From Gammaproteobacteria bacterium (GTDB taxonomy: Bacteria > Pseudomonadota > Gammaproteobacteria > UBA1113): a stretch of 5,021 nt of DNA. The stretch is taken from the NCBI GenBank assembly GCA_019752835.1, contig JAIELR010000048.1:1-5021 (forward strand), given 5' to 3'. The position numbers and the translations under genes were made by a program. Every line of letters begins with the position of its first letter. Position 1 is the first letter of the stretch. The notes beneath the pieces are model-generated. The model searched no databases. It saw nothing but the letters and a program-made list of their open reading frames with translations, and was not told where the DNA came from. This document shows, one piece after another, positions 1 through 5,021 of the stretch.

Positions 1-4
1 TACT

Positions 5-71
5 TGTCGCGAATTTTTTGCTCCTTTTGGCGGACTCGGAGTCCCAAAAGGTCTTGCAAAAAAACGCGACA
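5..71. repeat. Long imperfect palindrome (about 25-bp stem)
   Basis: Bases 5-11 (TGTCGCG) pair with 65-71 (CGCGACA), the T run at 14-19 plus GC pairs with the A-rich stretch 56-64, and an inner arm at 23-36 pairs with 40-51 (CCTTTTGG with CCAAAAGG, then GACT with AGTC) around a CGG loop. Small bulges interrupt the stem at 12-13, 22, 31-32 and 52-55. The whole could form one hairpin or a cruciform. It begins directly after a double stop (TGA TAG, read on the minus strand at 77-72) of a possible decayed minus-strand gene, which is where a terminator would sit. Neither strand shows a T tract right after the stem, so a standard intrinsic terminator is not supported. A dispersed palindromic repeat or the end of a mobile element is equally possible. 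Confidence 0.65.
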
Positions 72-289
72 CTATCATTTTAACCGCTTTGGCAGCGCAT
101 CGCAGGCAGCTCGCTGGATCAATGAATAGTATAGAGATTCATGCTTTTGGAAGTTTTTTTCGACTTCCGGATACTTCCAGATTTTTCCGGATTCATGAGA
201 ACCGACCATTTTACAGCCCGAGCCTTTCCTGTCTTGAAAACCAGCTCGTAAAAATTGAACTTGTACGACGAAACCTATAGTATGAGGAC

Positions 290-314
290 GGAAGTGTATT
301 TTAATTTGTGTAAT
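290..314 (+). repeat. Left terminal inverted repeat (25 bp)
   Basis: It starts GGAAGTGTATTTTAATTTGT and is the exact reverse complement of 436-460. Matching pairs continue inward after one mismatch (316-317 with 433-434). The outward neighbour, C289, does not pair with T461, which defines the end. Confidence 0.85.
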
Positions 315-382
315 TAAGCAGCTTTTTGGTAGATAGCCTTGTTGTTAAGTGGCTCGATTATTACTTTGAGTTGGTGAGCCAT

Positions 383-406
383 GGCTCTTTCTCGATATAA
401 AGAGCC
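383..406. repeat. Central stem-loop of the miniature element
   Basis: GGCTCTTT (383-390) and AAAGAGCC (399-406) form an 8-bp stem around the loop CTCGATAT. The left arm overlaps a separate 12-base perfect palindrome, GAGCCATGGCTC (376-387). The structure lies near the middle of the element between the terminal repeats. Together with them it would let a transcript or single strand fold into a long rod with a central hairpin. Confidence 0.6.
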
Positions 407-435
407 AATCTATTTTCAGTATACACCAAATATTG

Positions 436-460
436 ATTACACAAATTAAAATACACTTCC
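436..460 (-). repeat. Right terminal inverted repeat (25 bp)
   Basis: It ends ...AAATTAAAATACACTTCC and is the exact reverse complement of 290-314. A 25-bp perfect match in both ends means either recent mobilisation or maintenance by selection or copying. The flanking sequence on the right (TTGTATAGC) does not repeat the left flank. Confidence 0.85.
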
Positions 461-558
461 TTGTATAGCTGACTGCTTGACCTCCCGGTTTTGGATGGTC
501 TCCAATAGAGAGAGGAAAAGCCAGCGAATCGTCTGCCATAATCGCATGCAAAAAATGC

Positions 559-606
559 TTGACACTATTCCATTGTTTCTCGTAAGATAAACTTAAGCTT
601 TATAAT
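559..606 (+). promoter_or_regulatory. Candidate promoter region for the large gene
   Basis: Two sigma-70-like options overlap here. The first has a perfect -35 TTGACA at 559-564, an 18-bp spacer and a weak -10 TAAGAT at 583-588. The second has a perfect -10 TATAAT at 601-606 with only a poor -35 (TTCTCG, 577-582). Either would give a leader of roughly 180-200 bases before the ATG at 791. No recognisable operator was found. Assignment rests on consensus matching by eye only. Confidence 0.35.
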
Positions 607-645
607 TCACCTACTATTAAATAAATACAATAAGAAATGCTTTTA

Positions 646-765
646 GAGCAAGCTTTTGCTCATTAACTTATTTCAAGATTAGCGAGAGCGGTTTTTCTCG
701 TTGATGCATTCAGGGGAAGAAAGCGAACTTTCTTATTCTTTAACGGCTTTATTATCAATTCCCCT
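646..765 (+). promoter_or_regulatory. Structured 5' leader with several stem-loops
   Basis: The leader of the large gene contains GAGCAA/TTGCTC (646-651 with 656-661, loop GCTT), CGAGA/TCTCG (about 683-700) and AAGAAAG/CTTTCTT (717-723 with 728-734, tetraloop CGAA). An outer pairing, AGGGGAA with TTCCCCT (712-718 with 759-765), overlaps the base of the CGAA hairpin by two bases, so the two could compete. None is followed by a T tract, so they are not terminators. They might affect translation or mRNA stability, but they match no riboswitch or leader family that I know. Confidence 0.3.
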
Positions 766-776
766 TATTCGGTGAC

Positions 777-781
777 AAGGA
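777..781 (+). promoter_or_regulatory. Ribosome binding site for the 791 start
   Basis: AAGGA at 777-781 lies nine bases before the ATG at 791, and GGA at 783-785 lies five bases before it. This supports 791 over the ATG at 781, which overlaps the AAGGA and whose frame stops after eight codons. Confidence 0.55.
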
Positions 782-790
782 TGGAAAGAG

Positions 791-3700
791 ATGAAAAAAC
801 AAGATAAATCCCCCCTTCCTCAAGGTACGTTTATGACCGCCGATGAAATTCATGTCAGTGGCACCATGACCAATATTCCCAATAAGATTAAATTTTCCAA
901 AGGGATGGGAAAAGAAGCCACCGATGCCCATCGTGAGACCTTAATGAACCGGCTCACAGTAGAAAAAGAAAAACAAGATTTAGGTCTTCCTCATCGTTCT
1001 TATATTTCTGCACGAAAGATAAAAGCGGCTGATATGAACAATATTGAAGTTGACATTGAAGCAGTGGAGGAGGAAAGAGAAGAAACGCCGCCAGAGCTAT
1101 TTCCTTATACTCCCTCTGTCATGGTTAACCCCGGACAAGCGCAGGGTCATTTTGCGCCTCAATCCCTTTTACCCTCCTCCCATTCTATAGAAGTCGAGGG
1201 TATTACTTATCAACGAATCGATGAAAAAGTTCACACCATTGAATTGGATTATATCGATTTGGAGTTGGAAGAGGAAGAACGGACAGCTTTGCAGACTGTC
1301 ATCCAAACGAAAGCGATGTCAATTTTTGGCTACATTAAAGCCTCAGCCATGATAGACGATGATTGTGTCACCGCTTTATCCTTCACGCAAGAGAAAGCTG
1401 CTAAAAGATGTCAAGAGCTGATAAAACAAGAAGTGCTTCGCTTAAAAGTAGACGCTTTCAAATTGTCTCTCCCTAAGATTACTCCATCACTGATAGATAA
1501 CCGCGCCAGCGGTGGAGAGAAAAAGAAAACAGGTGGCAATTTGTTTGATGATGAAGACGAGAGAACGAGTCTAATAAAACAAGGCGATGTGCATGGCCAG
1601 ATGGTGCAAGTCATTGGTGCGCAATATATTTATACGTCTTCGCCTTCATTCTTGAGTCCGCTCCCGAAAAACAGGCGCATGAATAATACCCGCCAGCCGA
1701 TTTCGTTAGGAGCCGATGATACTAATTATTTAGTCTCTCCTCTCAATAAGGTGCCGGTTTTAAATCAGCCCCGAGACTTAAGTTCCCCTTTTTCTTTATC
1801 TTCAATTTCTTTACCAGGAGCAAGTGACTTGGAAAACATTATCAATCTTGACGGGCAAGGCAACGTAGAAGGGCAGGTGAACACACTTCCGTTGTTAACA
1901 TTGGCGTTTATTGAGCAACATCAAGGCAATCTTTACGTCCTTTTTCGAGAATTGGTAAAAAAAGGCTATGATTGGCGTACCTTATTAGAGCGGCATTTAT
2001 TTAATACGCAATTTACCCCTAATGAACGAAAGGAATGCGACCAAGTTGTGCAAACGCTGATTCAAAAGCGCGATGAGCTGGATAAAGTGATTTATAAAGA
2101 GGCCATCAAATTGCTGATGAATGACCGAGAGGGGGCAGAAAACTATCAATATAACCGTCTGCCTAAAAACACGGGGCCCAATCACGATGCCACGGGTTAT
2201 AAATTACAGTATTACGTGTGGCAAGTGGTTAGAACTGAAGGTAACAATGATATTCCACTTTTTACGGTGAGTATTCAAGCGCCTGGGAGCCGGGATTTAA
2301 CCTCAGATATTGATACCAGTATCCAGGTAGAATGCCATCAAACCGACTGGGTGAACGATGCGATATGGCCGCATACCTTGCCAGAAACATTTTGGCCAGC
2401 GCTATTTGCGCCGCTCAGCCACGAGATGGATGTAGGGGCAGCTGCAGAAGCGGCCATTATGGCGTATTTTAACAAAATCAGTTTTGAAGAGTTGGGCTTA
2501 ACGAGTGCCACCAGCCGGGATTCGAATGTGTATTCGAAGGGATTTTTGCATCCGGATGTGGCGTTAAAGTTCAATCCAGATGCGCTAATTAAGCGAGAGC
2601 TGCTACAGTCATTTGAAAAAGAAACGTTTTATACCGAGTATAAACAAAAGAAACAAGTATTAGAATTAGCAGCCAGTCTTTTTTCCTTGCGAGAATACTA
2701 TCGGGAAAATCAAGCAAAGTGGCAAGAGGAGATAATCGATAAGCTTAGCGCCGATTGGCATGGCACCCCGAATACGATGGAAATGGGGGAGTTAATCGAG
2801 CAGGTGGCAGAGCTAGTTGAAGATTTTTATACGTATAAAAATGGCGATAAAGATAAAAAAGGGGCGTTAGCCGCGCAGCTTGAATCAGCCGATTTTTTAG
2901 CCAAGCTAGAAGCAATAAGAGGCGCAGAAGGGTTAAAATTACCACTGAGTGCTTCGCTTATCAAACAAGATAATGAGATTTATGCACTGCAACTGCTGTA
3001 TGCCAAACAGACGTTTGACCTTGCCAGCGTTCGCTTTAACTTAAAACAAGTTGCCAGCCACATCCTGCAAACGTATCAACACTTACAAACGTGCCAAGCA
3101 AACTTAGAGACCTGTGATAAAGACATTTTAGAGCTGGAAGCAGGGTTAGCAAATAATCCAGCAGCAGTAATTGAAAAGGCTATAAGAGCAGAAATAAAAA
3201 CCAAGAAAGAGGAAAGAGTCACCTTCTTTCAAGCCTTACAAAAAGAAGAGAAAGCGTACCGAGAAGGCGTTGCTGCTTTTCTAGAAGCGCATCAAAAACA
3301 ACAAAAAGCAATCATTATTGCTAACTTATTTGCGCATGAAGGATATGTCAATGACAGTGCGGTTTATCATACGGTGGCCTGGCAACAAAGCCAGGACGTG
3401 AGTTTACGCATTGACCGACGTCATGTGGTGTTATGCTCGGTGTTGCAACAAATGGGTTTTCGGCTGTTGCATGCCAAGCAGTATGAAGCGCAACAGATGA
3501 ATTCGGGTGAAATATTATATCGTACAGCGAAATACGACCAACGGGTGGCGGATATGGTGTGGGGCCCTCGCAAGCAGTGGTTTAATGACCATCCTTATCA
3601 AGCAGGGGATAGCTTACTTTCTCGATTAAAAGCGCCTGAGCCTTTAGACAATCGTGTTTTTCATGAAGCGCTTTTCCCGCTGTTAAATCGCAGTCTTGCC

Positions 3701-4108
3701 TTAATCAAAGAGGTGAAAAAGAAGGCAATTATTCCGGTTTATCAAAAACCCTATGAAGCGTTATTGGTTTGTTTTCGGTATTATGCTCAAGATTTTCGCT
3801 CTACCCATGATGAGCTGGTAGATAAATTTGAGGCCTTGCTCTTACCTAGAAATAAAAAACGATATCAGCAGTTTGAGAAATGGTTAAAGAGCGATAAAGA
3901 GCATTTACTCAAAGCGGCGATAACGATTTTCAAATTGGCGTTTCAATCGAAGATAGTAGCCAGAAGCAGTGAAGCGCAATTAGTTCGGCCGGAGCAATAT
4001 GGGTCAGCTAAAGCAATAGCGTGGGGGCATTTGTTTAACTCGCTTCCAGTTCAACAAAAATCGTCTTCCAATAATAATAATGGCGAGCAACAACTGGTCC
4101 CCCAGTAA
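791..4108 (+). CDS. Large unrecognised protein with NTase-like core and helical C-terminal half
   Basis: The product has 1105 residues, with no signal peptide and no membrane segment, so it should be cytosolic or exported by a system that needs no N-terminal signal. I do not recognise the family. Residues 1-300 are polar and low in order, with acidic clusters (about 88-102, 156-164 and DDEDE near 253) and a weak internal repeat (15-29 and 72-85). Residues about 470-600 look folded: strands lead into G499-S500, then S505-D506-I507-D508, then D577 in DSNVY. This resembles the hG[GS]...DhD...D arrangement of nucleotidyltransferases, in which the acidic residues bind metal; the GS-to-DID spacing is shorter than usual. 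From about 600 onward the protein is mainly helical, with a probable coiled coil at 757-845 and a distinctive HEGYVNDSAVYH at 849-860. Its end is low complexity (SSSNNNN) and is probably not the natural terminus, because a WD40 frame continues in -1. The start is supported by AAGGA nine bases upstream. A secreted effector or toxin-like enzyme is an inference from style only. Confidence 0.85.
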   Translation: MKKQDKSPLPQGTFMTADEIHVSGTMTNIPNKIKFSKGMGKEATDAHRETLMNRLTVEKEKQDLGLPHRSYISARKIKAADMNNIEVDIEAVEEEREETPPELFPYTPSVMVNPGQAQGHFAPQSLLPSSHSIEVEGITYQRIDEKVHTIELDYIDLELEEEERTALQTVIQTKAMSIFGYIKASAMIDDDCVTALSFTQEKAAKRCQELIKQEVLRLKVDAFKLSLPKITPSLIDNRASGGEKKKTGGNLFDDEDERTSLIKQGDVHGQMVQVIGAQYIYTSSPSFLSPLPKNRRMNNTRQPISLGADDTNYLVSPLNKVPVLNQPRDLSSPFSLSSISLPGASDLENIINLDGQGNVEGQVNTLPLLTLAFIEQHQGNLYVLFRELVKKGYDWRTLLERHLFNTQFTPNERKECDQVVQTLIQKRDELDKVIYKEAIKLLMNDREGAENYQYNRLPKNTGPNHDATGYKLQYYVWQVVRTEGNNDIPLFTVSIQAPGSRDLTSDIDTSIQVECHQTDWVNDAIWPHTLPETFWPALFAPLSHEMDVGAAAEAAIMAYFNKISFEELGLTSATSRDSNVYSKGFLHPDVALKFNPDALIKRELLQSFEKETFYTEYKQKKQVLELAASLFSLREYYRENQAKWQEEIIDKLSADWHGTPNTMEMGELIEQVAELVEDFYTYKNGDKDKKGALAAQLESADFLAKLEAIRGAEGLKLPLSASLIKQDNEIYALQLLYAKQTFDLASVRFNLKQVASHILQTYQHLQTCQANLETCDKDILELEAGLANNPAAVIEKAIRAEIKTKKEERVTFFQALQKEEKAYREGVAAFLEAHQKQQKAIIIANLFAHEGYVNDSAVYHTVAWQQSQDVSLRIDRRHVVLCSVLQQMGFRLLHAKQYEAQQMNSGEILYRTAKYDQRVADMVWGPRKQWFNDHPYQAGDSLLSRLKAPEPLDNRVFHEALFPLLNRSLALIKEVKKKAIIPVYQKPYEALLVCFRYYAQDFRSTHDELVDKFEALLLPRNKKRYQQFEKWLKSDKEHLLKAAITIFKLAFQSKIVARSSEAQLVRPEQYGSAKAIAWGHLFNSLPVQQKSSSNNNNGEQQLVPQ
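4099..4105 (+). other. Probable frameshift site (run of five C)
   Basis: The large gene reads CTG GTC CCC CAG TAA here. Moving back one base inside the C run gives CTG GTC CCC CCA GTA AGT and enters the WD40 frame, which is open from 4081. The shift could fall anywhere in the 4081-4105 overlap, but the C run is the only homopolymer there. The AAT triplet run at 4070-4081 changes length without changing frame. A one-base loss in the run, a sequencing error or ribosomal slippage would all explain the split. Confidence 0.6.
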
Positions 4109-5021
4109 GTTGCCAACCTCTTGATCGAGATACTCAAGATTTAGAGGTTGGTGAAAAAAAACTAAAAGAAGTAGCTAATTTTCCTGAAAAAATAGAACAA
4201 GATTCAGAGCCTAAAATAAAAAATGTTATTTTAGGTGAAGAAGATAGTTGTGCAAGAGAAGAGAGACAGTTCATTGATTCTATTTCATCAAATAATGATT
4301 ATTTTATTGAACACGAAAATAATGCTGAAAATATTCAAGTTTACGAAAACAAAGAAATTATTGAATTAAAATCGTCATATAAACTTTTTAATCGCAAATT
4401 ATGGAAAGAAAAAATTTATACTAATCTTGAGAGGATTGACTTATCTAAAGAACGCTTAATCGATATGGATGAATGCAAGACAATAAAAACAGACCAAGCA
4501 AATATAATAGAGAGTTGGGAAGAATTTCAGGGTATACAAGCTGGTTTATCTTTATTAACATTTGATGATGATAATATCATTATCAATCTATTCAATTCTA
4601 ATATTGTAATATTTAATTATAAAACAAAAGAGTTAAAAACTTTAGTTGAAAATGTTAATATTGGCGCGTTTGTTTTTTTATCAAAAAAAAATACAATTAT
4701 TTATTCAGAATTAAATCATAATTATGAATCACGGTTATATTACAAGAATATTTTTAGTGACAGAGTGGAAAAAACCAAGAGTTATAAAGGGAATATTAAG
4801 ATTTTAATCTCATTAAAAAATAATGATTTTATTAGTGGTGGATATGATGGAGCCATCTATTATTGGGAATCAATGACGATGACGCCAGTTAAATTTGGAA
4901 ATTCTAGTAGTGCTATTTCTGCTTTAGCCTTGTTTGATTCTGATATTCAGCTATTAGTTAGTAGTCATGCCAATGGGGATATTAAATTATGGTCTGTAGC
5001 GAATAAAAGTTTAATTTACTC
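4102..5021 (+). CDS. WD40 beta-propeller segment, partial, probable continuation of the large gene
   Basis: The frame is open from 4081 and runs off the right edge. Positions here count from the proposed junction at 4102. The first 120 or so residues are hydrophilic, rich in Glu, Lys and Asn. From about residue 144 four propeller blades can be read. The last two are typical WD40 repeats: SGGYDGAIYYW (Trp at 4864-4866) and SSHANGDIKLW (Trp at 4990-4992). WD40 propellers are scaffolds for protein binding and are common in eukaryotes. No ATG, GTG, TTG or CTG occurs in frame before ATG 4465, although codons 4081-4464 are clearly open in very AT-rich DNA. So either the segment is the frameshifted 3' part of the 791 gene, or translation starts at 4465 and leaves an unexplained open stretch; no good ribosome site precedes 4465. 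Base composition is far more AT-rich than the upstream gene (about 25% against 48% GC in two 60-base lines counted by hand), which points to a separate origin for this part. Confidence 0.7.
4113..4151. repeat. Stem-loop just after the large gene's stop
   Basis: CCAACCTCT (4113-4121) and AGAGGTTGG (4143-4151) form a perfect 9-bp stem around a 21-base loop; within the loop region CTTGA and TCAAG can pair as an alternative. It begins four bases after the TAA. It is followed by TGAAAAAAAAC, so it lacks the T tract of an intrinsic terminator on the plus strand, and the minus strand shows none either. If the two frames are one gene, the hairpin lies inside coding sequence, nine bases past the C run. 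That distance would suit a frameshift-stimulating structure. Confidence 0.6.

Larger units (their letters stand above)
290..460. mobile_element. Miniature inverted-repeat element, IS256-like ends
   Basis: This 171-bp segment is bounded by perfect 25-bp inverted repeats (290-314 and 436-460) and has a short inverted repeat near its centre (383-406). It is too short for a transposase, so it would have to be moved in trans. The inner part of the repeat reads AATTTGTGTAA, and TTGTGTAA-type inner ends are familiar from the IS256/Mutator-like family; this assignment rests on memory of that family and not on a database hit. On the minus strand a 22-codon frame (382-314, MAHQLKVIIEPLNNK...) ends where the left repeat begins. 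IS256-type transposase genes stop close to their terminal repeat in the same way, but I do not recognise this peptide as a transposase C-terminus. The bases flanking the ends (TATGAGGAC and TTGTATAGC) show no target-site duplication, so the insertion may be old or rearranged. Confidence 0.7.
75..599 (-). pseudogene. Possible small minus-strand gene interrupted by a miniature element
   Basis: On the minus strand, bases 599-461 (46 codons plus one base) are open after a TAA at 602-600, and 289-75 (71 codons plus two bases) are open to a TGA at 77-75. When the inverted-repeat element at 290-460 is taken out, the two halves join in one frame of 118 codons, including a junction Ser codon. The predicted product is small, soluble and of no family I recognise; sample segments are SYEKQWNSVKHFLHAIMADD before the element and SGKIWKYPEVEKNF after it. 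Possible starts are ATG at 539 and TTG at 551, but coding-like sequence continues upstream to 599 without a start, so the 5' end may also be lost. As it stands the frame enters the element and stops at 345. No target-site duplication was seen, so the original junction is uncertain. The whole frame could be fortuitous. Confidence 0.3.

Noticed and set aside
1..129. Plus-strand frame open from the left edge ending in SQAARWINE, faintly like an integrase tail
   Set aside because: Most of it is encoded by the palindrome at 5-71, and the resemblance is only a few residues.
149..190. Cluster of ACTTCC/TTCCGGAT repeats and a 6-bp stem (149-154 with 163-168)
   Set aside because: The units are too short and irregular to call a repeat array; no CRISPR-like spacing is present here or elsewhere in the window.
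89..280. Plus-strand 63-codon frame with a TTG start
   Set aside because: It has no ribosome site and no recognisable family, and it lies opposite the minus-strand frame whose two halves join when the element is removed. Not supported as a gene.
345..551. Minus-strand 68-codon frame
   Set aside because: Its second part is translated from the terminal repeat and interior of the miniature element, so as an intact gene it is an artefact; its first part is covered by the pseudogene entry.
68..568. GACACTAT at 68-75 and 561-568 as a target-site duplication of a larger element
   Set aside because: The inner flanks share only CATTTT and form no clear terminal repeats; an 8-base match over 500 bases may be chance.
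591..607. PmrA-like box (CTTAA half-sites) near CTTAAGCTTTATAA
   Set aside because: Only the first half-site is convincing; the second does not match the repeat pattern of Legionella/Coxiella PmrA sites.
781..807. ATG at 781 as an alternative start
   Set aside because: It is in another frame and stops after eight codons.
1411..2945. Four minus-strand frames of 62-78 codons inside the large gene
   Set aside because: They are shadows of a clearly coding plus-strand gene and show no family features.
4113..4151. Intrinsic terminator for the large gene
   Set aside because: The stem is good but is followed by an A run and not a T run, and an open coding frame runs through it.

Overview
The window looks like an accessory segment of a host-associated gammaproteobacterium. 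Large, soluble, unrecognised proteins, a eukaryote-like WD40 propeller and AT-rich patchwork DNA are typical of Legionellales-type intracellular bacteria (Legionella, Coxiella, Rickettsiella and relatives). This placement is an inference from style; no housekeeping gene or RNA gene is present to confirm it.

Bases 1-790 contain no convincing intact gene. They hold a long imperfect palindrome (5-71) and a 171-bp miniature transposable element (290-460) with perfect 25-bp terminal inverted repeats that resemble IS256-family ends. Removing the element joins two minus-strand open stretches into one 118-codon frame (599 to 75) that stops next to the palindrome. This may be a small decayed gene interrupted by the element. 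Bases 552-790 form a leader with candidate promoters and stem-loops upstream of the main gene.

Bases 791-4108 encode a 1105-residue protein of unrecognised family. Its centre carries residues that look like a nucleotidyltransferase core (GS at 499-500, SDID at 505-508, a later D577 in DSNVY). Its second half is mostly helical with a probable coiled coil.

From 4081 to the right edge a second frame is open. It is much more AT-rich and encodes the first blades of a WD40-type beta-propeller. It has no ATG, GTG, TTG or CTG codon for its first 128 codons. It lies in the -1 frame relative to the large gene, overlaps its last codons, and would be joined to it by a one-base change in a run of five C. 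A 9-bp-stem hairpin sits nine bases past that run. The best reading is one long gene (at least 1410 codons: N-terminal region, NTase-like core, helical region, WD40 propeller) split by a -1 frameshift. The shift may be a mutation, a sequencing error, a variable tract or recoding. A secreted effector role is plausible but not shown.
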